Assembly (NCBI GenBank): GCA_964409165.1
Contig: CAYPCH010000030.1
Location: 1 to 31,906 of the forward strand
Source: CAYPCH01 sp964409165
GTDB lineage: Bacteria; Bacillota; Clostridia; Acetivibrionales; Acetivibrionaceae
Direction of reading: 5' to 3'
Length of the DNA stretch: 31,906 nucleotides
Shown: in pieces, positions 1 through 9,438 of the stretch
Numbering within the stretch: the first letter of the stretch is position 1
How the letters are laid out: every line of letters starts with the position of its first letter
The notes under the pieces: generated by a model
Told to the model about the DNA's origin: nothing
Database searches by the model: none
What the model saw: only the letters and a program-made list of their open reading frames with translations
Program-made: the position numbers and the translations under genes

Positions 1-1
1 A

Positions 2-136
2 ACTCAACTTTTCCACTTATAGTATTTTGAGGCTCTAGTTGCTCACAAGTTAAGGTCAAAAAGTTTACTTTTTGACCGCAGTGAGCAATGTTACGTTAGT
101 GGCAAACAGCCCATAAATACTGTGGGAAAGTTGAGT
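2..136. repeat. 135-bp nested foldback (palindromic) element upstream of the cellulase
   Basis: The outer arms ACTCAAC (2-8) and GTTGAGT (130-136) pair and continue inward with few mismatches through TTTCCAC/GTGGGAAA and AGTATTT/AAATACT. Inside lies a second perfect pair, TTGCTCAC (39-46) with GTGAGCAA (81-88), and at the centre a perfect 11-bp hairpin GGTCAAAAAGT (54-64) / ACTTTTTGACC (67-77). The whole stretch can fold on itself as one long interrupted cruciform. No second copy is visible in the window. It may be a small non-autonomous mobile element or a structured leader. A TATAAT (138-143) sits immediately outside its right end, without a convincing -35. Confidence 0.7.
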
Positions 137-180
137 ATATAATATAAAAAATTAAAATTTATATAAGGGGAGCGAAGTTT

Positions 181-3036
181 ATGCCAAACAAATTAATCCT
201 TGCAAGAAGGTTTAAAGTCCTTCTCGTTATTATTTTTCTTATGATTTCAGTTTTAAGGATGCCTGTAGAAGTCAGTGCAAAACCGGAGTACAATTTTGCA
301 AAAGCACTCCAGCTTTCTCTCTATTTCTATGATGCAAACAAATGCGGTCCGGGTATAACAGGCGGACGCCTTGAATGGCGCGGAGACTGTCACGTTGAGG
401 ATATGGAACTTCCATTGATTCCGATGACTGAAACCTTCAAAGGAACCAACCTATCTCAAAGCTTTATCAACAAGTACAAAAGCATATTGGATCCTGACGG
501 CAATGGCTCGCTGGATTTAAGCGGGGGTATGCATGATGCAGGAGACCATGTCAAATTTGGTCTTCCCCAGTCTTATGCAGCTTCCACTGTAGGATGGGGA
601 TTTTACGAGTTTAGGGACGCATATATCGAGGTAGGTGTAGAAGAACACACAAAAGAGATATTGCGCTGGTTTAACGATTTCTTACTCAAGTCCACATTCA
701 GGGACAAAAACGGCGATGTTATCGCTTTTTGCTATCAGGTAGGAGAAGGTGATGTTGACCACGACTACTGGAACCCTCCTGAACTTCAAAATCCGGTAAT
801 TATAAAGGATTTAGAAAGACCTGCATATTTTGCTACCGTAGATTCGCCTGCCAGCGACCAGTGCGCTGGAGCTGCTGCATCTCTTGCAATAAACTATTTG
901 AATTTCAAAGATGAAGATCCAGAATACGCAGAAAAGTGTTTGGATACAGCTTTGGCACTCTATAATTTTGCCAAGGACAATCGTGGGCTAGGCTATTCCG
1001 GTGGATTTTACACATCTTTTTACGATTCTGACGAACTGGCATGGGCAGCCGTCTGGCTCAATATTGCAACCGGGAATGAAGAATACATAGACCATATAAT
1101 ATCAACAGATGCAAACGGCGTATATACAGGTTACCTGCAAAAAATAATAGTTGATACCGGTAATGACTGGCAAAATATCTGGGTTCACTGTTGGGATACC
1201 GTATGGGGCGGGGTTTTTGCCAAGCTTGCACCCATAACCAATACAGAAAGAGACTGGTATATCTTCCGTTGGAATCTCGAATACTGGTCCGGGGTCGCCC
1301 ATGAAGACACAAATGACACCAACTTTTTAGCAAAAACACCAGCAGGATTCAGCATGCTAAACTCTTACGGTTCAGCAAGATACAATACTGCTGCCCAGCT
1401 TTGTGCGGTAGTTTACAAAAAATATACCAACAACAGCGACTTTTCCGATTGGGCAAAAAATCAAATGGAATATATTATGGGCAACAACCCAATGGAAAGA
1501 GCCTACATAGTTGGTTATTCACCTAATGCTGCTTCACACCCGCACCACCGTGCTTCCCATGGTTCTAAAACACTTAGCATGGACGATCCGCCGGATCAGG
1601 TGCATACCTTATGGGGGGCTTTGGTCGGAGGACCTGATGCGGAAGATTTTCACAAGGATGTAACATCCGATTATATATACAACGAAGTAGCTATAGACTA
1701 TAATGCCGCTTTTGTAGGTGCTTGTGCCGGTTTATATACTTATTACGGTAAGGGACACAAGCCTGTCGAAAATTTCCCACCCAGGGAAACCAGACCAGTC
1801 GAATTTTTTGTTGAAGCCAAGGTTGAACAAGAGAACACTGAGAGAACCCAGGTTACTCTGCGCATACACAATGAATCTGCCTATCCCCCTCATTACGAAA
1901 CGGGTATGATGGCACGTTATTACTTCAATGTAAATGAACTTTTAAATGCAGGACAGTCGATTGATGATGTTGAAATGGAAGTATATTATGATGAAAATGA
2001 AAAAAGTTTTGATGGACCGGCAATCCGCACGGGTCCGATAAAATATGACGACAGTGGCACATATTATGTTGAGTTCGACTGGGAGGGGAAACAGATATAC
2101 GCTGCCCGGGAACTGCAATTTGCGCTGGTTGCGGCACAGGACAGCAATTTCAAAAGCAATTGGGACCCCAAAAACGATTACAGCAGGGAAGGCTTGGGCA
2201 AAACATATGTTACAACTGAAAGGGTACCGCTATATATTAACGGTGAAAAAGTGTTTGGAGAAGAACCTGAAAAATTGTCACCATCTCCTACACCCACTAT
2301 TAACCCTAATATTACCCCAGTACCTGCAACGCCTGAAGTTGCAAAGCTTAAGGTGTTATACAAGTGTTTAACTATTTCCGACTCAACAAAGGACATAAGA
2401 ACGGTTCTGAAAATTGAAAACCTCGGTACAAAACCGGTAAATCTTTCCGATGTTAAGGTTCAATACTGGTATACAGAAGATTCAGCGGCATCACCAGTTT
2501 TCTCCTGTGATTTTGCTCATGTTTCAAGCGATAATGTGACAGGCGAGTTTATTACACCGAAAACTACCGCAAGTAATGCCGACCGTTATTTTCAGATAGG
2601 ATTTACAAAAGACGCAGGTGTTTTAGGCGCCGGGGCAAATACGGGTGAAATTCAAATACGGGTTGCTACCGATGGAGATGTTTCATTTAATCAGAAAAAC
2701 GATTACTCATATGATCCGGTAGCAAAGGATTTTAGGGAAAACCAAAATATCACTGTCACATACAACTCTGCTATAGCCTATGGGAATGCACCTGTGCCAT
2801 TTGCCATTGAAACACCCGCCCCCGAAATCCTGTATGGTGACTTAAATGGCGATTCCATGGTAAACTCCACAGACTACGCAATATTAAAAAGGTATATCCT
2901 CGGAACTATTGATGAATCAGGCATATCAAAAGAAGCTGGCGATGTAGACGGAAGCGGCTCAATAACTTCAACCGATTATGCCCTTATTAAGAGATATCTG
3001 TTAGGATTAATATCCGATTTCCCCGTTAACAAATAG
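181..3036 (+). CDS. Cellulosomal endoglucanase, GH9-CBM3c-CBM3-dockerin (Cel9U/V type)
   Basis: This is a 951-residue secreted cellulase expected to hydrolyse beta-1,4-glucan while docked to a cellulosomal scaffoldin. A signal peptide (1-33) ends in VSA. The GH9 catalytic module (about 35-530) carries DAGD (119-122, nucleophile/base aspartates), the SHPHHRASHGS motif (about 451-461) and NEVAIDYNAA with the probable acid Glu502. A CBM3c module fused to the catalytic core follows (about 540-690), then a Pro/Thr linker (about 700-717), a second CBM3 (about 718-875) and a type I dockerin (884-947) with two calcium loops (GDLNGDSMVNSTDY and GDVDGSGSITSTDY). In the second CBM3 several positions that are usually Trp in crystalline-cellulose binders are Tyr. 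The start is supported by AAGGGGAG about 9 bases upstream. This domain order matches the Cel9U/Cel9V class of C. thermocellum by family knowledge. The gene ends before a shared terminator and has no operon partner. Confidence 0.95.
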   Translation: MPNKLILARRFKVLLVIIFLMISVLRMPVEVSAKPEYNFAKALQLSLYFYDANKCGPGITGGRLEWRGDCHVEDMELPLIPMTETFKGTNLSQSFINKYKSILDPDGNGSLDLSGGMHDAGDHVKFGLPQSYAASTVGWGFYEFRDAYIEVGVEEHTKEILRWFNDFLLKSTFRDKNGDVIAFCYQVGEGDVDHDYWNPPELQNPVIIKDLERPAYFATVDSPASDQCAGAAASLAINYLNFKDEDPEYAEKCLDTALALYNFAKDNRGLGYSGGFYTSFYDSDELAWAAVWLNIATGNEEYIDHIISTDANGVYTGYLQKIIVDTGNDWQNIWVHCWDTVWGGVFAKLAPITNTERDWYIFRWNLEYWSGVAHEDTNDTNFLAKTPAGFSMLNSYGSARYNTAAQLCAVVYKKYTNNSDFSDWAKNQMEYIMGNNPMERAYIVGYSPNAASHPHHRASHGSKTLSMDDPPDQVHTLWGALVGGPDAEDFHKDVTSDYIYNEVAIDYNAAFVGACAGLYTYYGKGHKPVENFPPRETRPVEFFVEAKVEQENTERTQVTLRIHNESAYPPHYETGMMARYYFNVNELLNAGQSIDDVEMEVYYDENEKSFDGPAIRTGPIKYDDSGTYYVEFDWEGKQIYAARELQFALVAAQDSNFKSNWDPKNDYSREGLGKTYVTTERVPLYINGEKVFGEEPEKLSPSPTPTINPNITPVPATPEVAKLKVLYKCLTISDSTKDIRTVLKIENLGTKPVNLSDVKVQYWYTEDSAASPVFSCDFAHVSSDNVTGEFITPKTTASNADRYFQIGFTKDAGVLGAGANTGEIQIRVATDGDVSFNQKNDYSYDPVAKDFRENQNITVTYNSAIAYGNAPVPFAIETPAPEILYGDLNGDSMVNSTDYAILKRYILGTIDESGISKEAGDVDGSGSITSTDYALIKRYLLGLISDFPVNK

Positions 3037-3137
3037 TAGAAAGCATACTATATATTTTGCAATAAACATTTTACATTGATTTTGGATATTGTAAAATACA
3101 TATATTGTAAAACACATGTTTAGAAAAAACGAAAATA

Positions 3138-3183
3138 TAAAACCCGCACGGTATAATTAACAGTTTACCGCTGCGGGTTTATT
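3138..3183. terminator. Bidirectional rho-independent terminator between convergent genes
   Basis: AAACCCGC (3140-3147) pairs with GCGGGTTT (3173-3180). A second short stem CGGTA/TTACCG extends it after a small bulge, with A-rich sequence on the left and T-rich sequence on the right. It sits between the plus-strand cellulase stop (3036) and the minus-strand beta-helix protein stop (3213), so it can serve both. Confidence 0.8.
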
Positions 3184-3212
3184 GTATAGCTGACAGAGCT
3201 ACTTGGATTTAT

Positions 3213-6200
3213 CTAGAACGGGCTCTCCTCGTTCCACGGAATATAATCAATACTTCCTGCTATCCTGTTCCCGTTATCACTCCAAGTCTCCAAACCGCTG
3301 TCATAAGTTGAAGGTCCTTGGGCAGAACCCCAATAATTGTATTGCGCATTGACCAATTGCTCCGAGTTGTTCAGCATGCCGAATTCCGAATTGTCCGTAA
3401 ACGCACCGTCTGTCACATCAATTATTTGCTGCGAGTTCGAATAAAGGCCTATCTGGGTATTGTATATGTTTGAAAAAATACTGCTTATATAACCTTTATT
3501 ATATATACCATAACTGCATTCCCATGTATAAACATCTGCTGAGTACAAAATTCCCTTTTCGTACAGCAATATTCCGGCCATTGTACTATTTGTTACATTG
3601 CAGAAAACCATGTTTACTGTACCTTCATTAATTATCAAACCGTATTTAGGCTCTATTGAACCAGGTACTGGTGTCGGCGTAGGTGTAAGTACTGGTGTCA
3701 ATGTTGGTGTAAGAACCGGCGTTAACGTCGGTGTAAGTATAGGCGTAGGTGTGTATGTCAGCTTTGGTGTGCGTGTTGGCTTTGGCGTGCGTGTTGGCTT
3801 TGGCCAACAATTTATCGTCGGTTTTGGTGTTTTCTTTATTGTCACTTTCGGCGTACTCTTCTGTGTTGGTTTTGGCCAACAATTCACTGTCGGTTTTGGT
3901 GTTTTCTTTACTGTCACTTTCGGCGTACTCTTCTCTGTCGGTTTTGGCCAACAATTCACTGTCGGTTTTGGTGTTTTCTTTATTGTCACTTTCGGCGTAC
4001 TCTTCTGTGTTGGTTNNNNNNNNNNNNNNNNNNNNNNNNNNNNNNNNNNNNNNNNNNNNNNNNNNNNNNNNNNNNNNNNNNNNNNNNNNNNNNNNNNNNN
4101 NNNNNNNNNNNNNNNCAATTCACTGTCGGTTTTGGTGTTTTCTTTACTGTCACTTTCGGCGTACTCTTCTGTGTTGGTTTTGGCCAACAATTCACTGTCG
4201 GTTTTGGTGTTTTCTTTACTGTCACTTTCGGCGTACTCTTCTCTGTCGGTTTTGAAGTATATACAGGACAGAAAAACGAAATTTCTTCCTGATAATAGCC
4301 AATACCTGAACTTGATTCAACCTGCTCAAATATGTTGTCGGTACTTTCACCCTCTTGCCCCTTAACTGGAAAATGAGCTGAGACATAACCAGGAATATGT
4401 TCAGGTATTAATGTTATAGTTTTCTCCGATGTCATTGATAGGCTAGAAGGTACAGGAAAGTCAACAGGTCTTTTACTGACAATAAAGTAATCGGCGGATA
4501 CATTCATCCTTCCATTACTGAAGTTTTGAAAAATTAGTTGTGTCCAGTATGATTTTGCCTTGAATTTAAATTGTACAATTTCCCATTCACCTATAGTGGT
4601 ATTTGATCCATTCAAAAATTTGCTTGAACCAAGTTCACCCATGTACAAATCAGATGCCAAAATTCTCGCTCCCCCCCATGAGGGTTTTTTAGCTATAGAG
4701 TTAATCCTTACCGCAGCGCAAACGTAATATTCTTTGCCCTTCACGGTATTGAAAATCTGCCACACACCGCCTGTACCGTCAACGGTCAAACCATATTTTC
4801 CCATATATGCAGACCTTTTGTTAACGGTAACTCCCCAAAAGCTACTTCCCCATTTGTAACTATTTCCCGTCTCAAAATTCCCATTCCCCAGAATATTTTT
4901 AGTTTCAGGTGTTGGAGTCGGGGCTTTAGACGGGGAAGGTTCAGCGGACGGCGTAGGTACTAACAACGGTGTCTGTGTTGGTGACCAAAAGGGAGTTTGT
5001 GCCGTGGTAGGTGTTGGAGTGGACATCATGGTAGCTGTCGGGGTAAGTGTTGGTGACAATGACAGTTCAGGAGTTGGTGACGGTGTAGATGATGATAATG
5101 GGGTAGGGGTAGAGGTCGCAATAGGAGTAGTTATAGGAGTAGTTATAGGAGTAGTTATAGGAGTAGTTATAGGAGTCGGTGTAGAAAACGGAGTGGGTGA
5201 CGAAGATAATTGATAAACCAGATCCTTGACAGTAACATCAGTCCCGTTAAACAATCCGTTCTCCTCTACATATATTGCATAATACTGCACATCAGAAACA
5301 CTGCACGAGGTAAGATTGAGTTCGCCCCCTACGGTAAACGCCTTACTTGCGAACTTTACAGTGACGCCTACACCATTAAAGCTACCGTCTTCGGATATCA
5401 CAATTCCATACCATAAGTCGTCTACATCAAGTGTATCTAACGTTCCATCATCAAGACTTGAAGTAAACATAACATATTCCTGCGAATCTGCTGTAGCATA
5501 TAGTCTTCCATTAACAGTAATTTTAGAGCCTGGTGTTAACTGTATAACCGCACCGGAATTAATGCTTAATCGTATCCCTTCAGCTATAATTAACTCACCG
5601 TCAATTATAAACGGTCCGTCTTCTCTATTCCAGTCAGTATCTTCTGTAATGTATGTTGTATTGGACAATGAGTTGTTTACGCTAAATACGTTAAATAAAC
5701 TGTTCATGGTGTTCGTGCTTGATTTTGCAGATGCGGATCTTTCTACTGCACCTTCTGCTGGTGTTTTTTCTGCTGTTTCTTCTGATACTTCTTCTAATAT
5801 TTTTTCAGCTACTTCTTCTGACACTTTTCCTGACATTTTTGCTGACATTTTTCCTGACACTTCTTCTGTTACTATTCTCTGTGTCAAAGTCTGCACCATC
5901 AATCCCTTTCCTACGGATGCATCCACAGACAACGGTTCACTGAAATCAGAGAAATTGTTGTAATTATCAACAGCTCTAACGGTATATATATTTTCTTCTT
6001 CCTGAAAAACATTATCGTCTCTGTATATATTCCGGGATGTTCTCCCTACTAGCTGTCCGTTCCTAAATATATGATATCCTTTCATACCGCCATCATCTTT
6101 GGAATGCTCCCATGACAGTATAACAGATTTTTGGTTCTCTACTGATACTTCAAGATTTGAAGGAATGGAAGGGGGAACATCGTCAATCAGAACTTTTATA

Positions 6201-6571
6201 GTCAGAGGACTGCTCTTTTTTGATATCCTTCCGTCTTGATAAATCGCCTTAATTTCATACATGTAGCTTTTATCCTGCTCTACAGTTTCGTCCATATAAA
6301 AATTGGTATTACTAAATCCAATTTCCTTACCGTCTCGTAAAACAACATAGTTATCAATAAATTCATTGTTTTCTGCCTGCTCCCATTTGATAAGAACAGA
6401 CTTTTGAGTAACCGCCACAAGACTTAATTCAGAAGGAGTGTCCATTAGGACAGCGCTATCTTGAGCCATACCGGAATTGGTACCGTTTATACGTGGGATA
6501 AGCAATGTACTGAGAAGAAAAAATAAAATCACCGATAAAATCCTTACCTTTTTTACGTTCCTGGAATTCAT
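3213..6571 (-). CDS. Large secreted FN3/beta-helix/CBM-like protein with 24-residue Cys repeats (interrupted by assembly gap)
   Basis: One gene is split only by the N run at 4016-4115. The two halves are in different frames because the gap length is a placeholder. From the start: signal peptide (about 1-30), two fibronectin type III domains (about 44-125 and 131-218), a Lys/Glu/Val-rich stretch (about 225-275), a first parallel beta-helix (about 300-450), a Thr-Pro linker containing tandem TPIT, and a jelly-roll CBM4/9-like domain (about 560-702) with NGNFETGN at its start. After residue 770 come 24-residue repeats centred on TVNCWPKPT, then a TPTLTPVL linker, and a second beta-helix ending with the typical NYWGSAQGP motif. 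The start is fixed by AGGAGG upstream of ATG 6571. No catalytic residues or dockerin were recognised. It may be a surface or matrix carbohydrate-binding protein; the function is unproven. Confidence 0.85.
3808..4259 (-). repeat. 72-bp coding minisatellite (24-aa units), five or more copies, interrupted by a gap
   Basis: Units start at 3808, 3880, 3952, 4116 and 4188, each 72 bp and nearly identical (for example CAATTCACTGTCGG at the unit start on the plus strand). The third copy runs into the N block and the last diverges near 4253. Each unit encodes a Lys/Pro/Thr-rich 24-mer with one Cys-Trp pair. Translation stays open through all copies. Confidence 0.9.
4016..4115. other. Assembly gap inside the 72-bp minisatellite
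   Basis: This is a run of exactly 100 N, a placeholder. Copy three is cut after 64 of 72 bases and the next visible copy starts at its first base, so the true missing length should be 8 + 72n. That value also restores a single reading frame for the flanking gene. Confidence 0.9.
5121..5177 (-). repeat. 12-bp coding tandem repeat (TPIT units)
   Basis: ATAGGAGTAGTT is repeated exactly four times (5121-5168) with a partial fifth, encoding repeated Thr-Pro-Ile-Thr in the linker of the large beta-helix protein. Such in-frame repeats commonly change in copy number. Confidence 0.85.
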
Positions 6572-7105
6572 ATTATGCCTCCTATCTACTAACTCAAACT
6601 GCTAAATAAGTTATAATCTTGAAGCTAACTTGTATCCATACCCGCTCTCCTATATTTGTGATCCCATTTGTGGTATTATAGTATCGTTGTTAGTGTTTTT
6701 TCTGTAAATGTGGACATAAATTACTGATATGACTTACAAATTCATAAATTGTAGCTTATGATATGTTATCAACAGAATATGTTATAAAACATAATTAAAT
6801 ATAATAATAGTTTTATTATACAGAAATTTTATCTTGAATTCAATTAGTTATAAGTACGAAAACAGATTGAATGCTTAGTCCTATCTCATTGAACATATAG
6901 ACCTATTTTGCTGATTTGCAATACATGGAAGCGCATATTTCATGCGCATTATAAAAAGTTATATTATAGTTTGTTAAAATGTGTAACATCATACATTTTA
7001 ACCATTATTATTATAAAGCAAATAATTATAAGAAGAAAACCGCCAAAAGATTAATTTTTACTTTAAATTGTACTTTTTTTAGTGTATGATATATTTATCT
7101 CAAGG
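6572..7105. other. Divergent intergenic region, mostly featureless
   Basis: This very AT-rich spacer separates the beta-helix gene (minus) from the GGDEF/HD-GYP gene (plus). Visible items are a short hairpin GCGCAT/ATGCGC (6931-6947) and a 9-bp direct repeat ATATGTTAT (6761-6769, 6777-6785). No promoter with both convincing boxes was found in either direction, and no known riboswitch motif was recognised. Confidence 0.5.
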
Positions 7106-7164
7106 AAAAAACAGTCGAATAATTCCAATGGCTTTTGCAAATTAAGAGTTTTACACTGTTTTTT
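7106..7164 (+). promoter_or_regulatory. Leader stem-loop with T-run ahead of the c-di-GMP enzyme gene
   Basis: AAAAAACAGT (7106-7115) is the exact reverse complement of ACTGTTTTTT (7155-7164), which continues into two more T residues. It lies 50 bases before the GGDEF/HD-GYP start codon. The stem closes a 39-base loop and ends in a T-run, so it could act as a weak intrinsic terminator or attenuator in the leader. It is rich in A-T pairs and could be chance. Confidence 0.3.
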
Positions 7165-7214
7165 TTGGAAAAATAATTTTATGCACTCGAAACCAAAAGA
7201 GAAGGAAGCCCACG

Positions 7215-8825
7215 ATGGTGAATAATGCATTTAATACAAATAGCAAAACTATAACACTACATAAACCTGATCTAAGGTTAAAACTATTATCTGCGCTAAA
7301 AGAAAGAGTTTCCCCTCTTTTCTTTATTCTTATTGCTGTTCACATTTTTATTACTATAATACAGGCTCTCGATTTATTGCCAATACGTGGAAAAGCATTG
7401 CTGGGAATTATAGAAATAGGACTTTCAGCATTTATATCTTACCGTTTTGGTTATTTAGGGATGGTTTTTTGCCTGTTTACTAATGGTATGGCTGCTGTCA
7501 ATATGTTCATTATGTCACAGCGTATATCTGCTGTTGTAGCACAAGAATCGATGTACTTATATTACAAACTGGTTGAGATAACAAAAAGCACTTCAGGTAT
7601 GCTTTTCTCCTTATCGGCTAACAGAGTAGCTCTTATGGTGGCCTCGGTCATGATTGCTTATACATCCGAACAGAGCAGAAAAAACATCAAAAGGTTGGAA
7701 TGGCTTGCAAATATTGATGGAGTAACCGGCTTATATAACCATAGATATTTTCAATCGAAGCTTGAAGAAGAAATTGCAAAATCAAATGAAAAAAACAGTA
7801 CTTTAGGAATGCTGATGATCGACCTTGATAACTTTAAAAAGTTTAATGACAAATACGGGCATAAAGCTGGAGATATACTGCTTTCAAAAACATCTAAAAT
7901 ATTTATGTCTCAAACAAGGGAGCAGGATATTGTTTGCAGATATGGTGGCGATGAATTTGCCATATTATTACCAGATGCAACTCCTGAAAATATTCTATCC
8001 GTTATTGAATGCATAAGAAAGTCTTTTTCTAAAATATCACAATTGGATGATTGTTTTTCGTTGCCTGACAAGATTACTATTTCGGCTGGGTACTCAATAT
8101 ACCCTGACCTTGCCAAGAACAAGGATGATTTGATTATGCAGGCAGACAGCGCGCTTTATCAGGCAAAAAATATGGGTAGAAACAACATACAGCTTTATCG
8201 GGACATTTTTGAAGATATCAAGTTTTTCTTCGACTCGGACGAGCAACTATTAGGAGGTCTAAGAGCACTTTTAGGTACTGTATCTGCAAAAGACAAATAT
8301 ACTTTGGGGCATTCGGAACGTGTTATGGATTATGCAGTTATGATAGGCAGGGCAATGGGGCTTAGAGGCGAGAGAATCAAGCTTCTTAAAATTGCTTCTT
8401 TGCTGCATGATATCGGCAAAGTAGAAATCCCCGAGTCGGTACTCAATAAGAGTGAACCACTGTCTGAAGAAGATCTATATATGCTCCAAAAGCATCCGGG
8501 TTATAGTGTCGATATTTTAGAGCCCCTTTCAAGTATTGACCAATTGATAGATACAATCAAACACCACCATGAAAGGTATGATGGCAAAGGATATCCAAGT
8601 GGAATCAAAGGCAATGATATACCCCTCGAAGCCAGAATTTTATGCGTAGCCGATGCCTTTGATGCAATGTTGTCCGACAGACCATATAGAAAAGGCATGA
8701 AGGTTGATGCTGTATTAGCTGAGCTGGAAAGCAATGCAGGTACGCAGTTTGACCCCTATACAGTACAGACCTTTATAAGCACTCTCAAAGCCAATAACGC
8801 CCTCAGGTCTTATACAGAAGTTTAA
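7215..8825 (+). CDS. Membrane GGDEF and HD-GYP domain protein (cyclic-di-GMP turnover)
   Basis: This 536-residue protein is expected to both make and degrade cyclic di-GMP. The N-terminal 160 residues contain several hydrophobic helices (from PLFFILIAVHIF to VALMVASVMIAY), placing the enzyme domains in the cytoplasm. The GGDEF domain (about 170-330) has the intact YGGDEF signature (243-248) and an inhibitory I-site RxxD (REQD) exactly five residues before YGGDEF's GG. The HD-GYP phosphodiesterase domain (about 350-510) has HDIGK (His398-Asp399) and the HHERYDGKGYP motif (about 450-461). Both active sites look intact, so either activity could dominate. The start ATG follows AGAAGGAAG. There is no linked partner; the gene ends 7 bp before the first palindromic repeat. 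Confidence 0.93.
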   Translation: MVNNAFNTNSKTITLHKPDLRLKLLSALKERVSPLFFILIAVHIFITIIQALDLLPIRGKALLGIIEIGLSAFISYRFGYLGMVFCLFTNGMAAVNMFIMSQRISAVVAQESMYLYYKLVEITKSTSGMLFSLSANRVALMVASVMIAYTSEQSRKNIKRLEWLANIDGVTGLYNHRYFQSKLEEEIAKSNEKNSTLGMLMIDLDNFKKFNDKYGHKAGDILLSKTSKIFMSQTREQDIVCRYGGDEFAILLPDATPENILSVIECIRKSFSKISQLDDCFSLPDKITISAGYSIYPDLAKNKDDLIMQADSALYQAKNMGRNNIQLYRDIFEDIKFFFDSDEQLLGGLRALLGTVSAKDKYTLGHSERVMDYAVMIGRAMGLRGERIKLLKIASLLHDIGKVEIPESVLNKSEPLSEEDLYMLQKHPGYSVDILEPLSSIDQLIDTIKHHHERYDGKGYPSGIKGNDIPLEARILCVADAFDAMLSDRPYRKGMKVDAVLAELESNAGTQFDPYTVQTFISTLKANNALRSYTEV

Positions 8826-8831
8826 ATTCAA

Positions 8832-8978
8832 CGAGTCAGTGAGTCAGNNNNNNNNNNNNNNNNNNNNNNNNNNNNNNNNNNNNNNNNNNNNNNNNNNNNN
8901 NNNNNNNNNNNNNNNNNNNNNNNNNNNNNNNNNNNNNNNNNNNNNNNCAGTGAGTCAGGGGACGGTTCTCTGACTCAC
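8832..8978. repeat. RAYT-type palindromic repeat copy A with tandem 8-mer arm, interrupted by a gap
   Basis: At 8833-8847 the 8-mer GAGTCAGT is repeated up to the N block, and on the other side CAGT continues into a complete palindrome at 8950-8978. Its arms are GTGAGTCAG and CTGACTCAC around the core GGGACGGTTCT. The gap (8848-8947, 100 N) probably hides more tandem 8-mers or further repeat copies. G-rich strand on plus. Confidence 0.85.
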
Positions 8979-8993
8979 TAGACAATAAAACAC

Positions 8994-9045
8994 TTGACAA
9001 TCATATTCGACAAATGTAAAATATACTTATATTTCGACAAATGCA
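8994..9045 (+). promoter_or_regulatory. Promoter with two BlaI-type operators for blaI/blaR1-like operon 1
   Basis: TTGACA (8994-8999), a 17-bp spacer and TAAAAT (9017-9022) form a near-consensus promoter. The dyad GACAAATGTA (9009-9018, core ACA-N2-TGT) overlaps the -10, and a near copy GACAAATGCA (9036-9045) lies 27 bp downstream. BlaI/MecI repressors bind TACA-N2-TGTA-like dyads, so these are good candidate autoregulatory operators. Confidence 0.75.
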
Positions 9046-9062
9046 AAACGAGGTGAACCATT

Positions 9063-9437
9063 ATGAATAAAATTGCAAAACTTCCCGAAGCAGAGCTTGA
9101 AATAATAATGATTGTTTGGGACTTGGGTGAAAACGCCACAAGTGAACAAATTATGAACCGGCTGGAAGGCAGAAAAAGTTGGGAACGAACTACTGTTTTA
9201 AACTTTTTATCCAGGCTTGTGGACAGAGGTTTTTTAAGGCTTGAAAAACGTGGAAAGATTAATCTGTACACACCAATAATTTCGAAATGCGAATATCTGG
9301 AACATGCAAGTAAATCTTTTTTAGAGAAGATGTATAATAATTCCGTTAAGAAGCTGGTAGCCACCCTGTATAACAGTCAAAGCATTTCAAAAGAGGATCT
9401 AAAGGAACTAAAACGCTTTATTGAGGAGGCTGAATAA
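9063..9437 (+). CDS. BlaI/MecI family transcriptional repressor (copy 1)
   Basis: This is a 124-residue winged-helix repressor of the BlaI/MecI/CopY family. The N-terminal domain begins LPEAELEIIMIVWDLGENATSEQI and contains the recognition segment WERTTVLNFLSRLVDRGFL, followed by the wing LEKRGKINLYTP. The C-terminal helices (about 80-124) are the dimerisation part that the partner protease normally cleaves or inactivates. SD AGGTG lies just upstream of the ATG. The stop is 1 bp from the start of the BlaR1-like protease, as expected for a coupled operon. It probably represses its own operon through the dyads upstream. Its real target may be envelope genes rather than a beta-lactamase, since none is nearby. 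Confidence 0.93.
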   Translation: MNKIAKLPEAELEIIMIVWDLGENATSEQIMNRLEGRKSWERTTVLNFLSRLVDRGFLRLEKRGKINLYTPIISKCEYLEHASKSFLEKMYNNSVKKLVATLYNSQSISKEDLKELKRFIEEAE

Positions 9438-9438
9438 A

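Noticed and set aside
3598..4365. Long plus-strand open frames with repeated Val/Gly/Phe or Leu/Ser units over the minisatellite
   Set aside because: They are antisense to the 72-bp repeats, whose length is a multiple of three and so keeps several frames open. They have no SD, and the minus frame has recognisable domains.
6675..6703. Promoter for the large beta-helix gene
   Set aside because: A minus-strand TATAAT is present at 6680-6675 but no acceptable -35 lies at 16-18 bp spacing.
7910..8122. Minus-strand open frames inside the GGDEF, cellulase and other genes
   Set aside because: They overlap strongly supported coding regions in other frames and have no SD, domain or hydrophobic pattern of their own.
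8948..8979. Palindromic repeats as intrinsic terminators
   Set aside because: The hairpins are strong but have no T-run on either side, so simple intrinsic termination is not supported.
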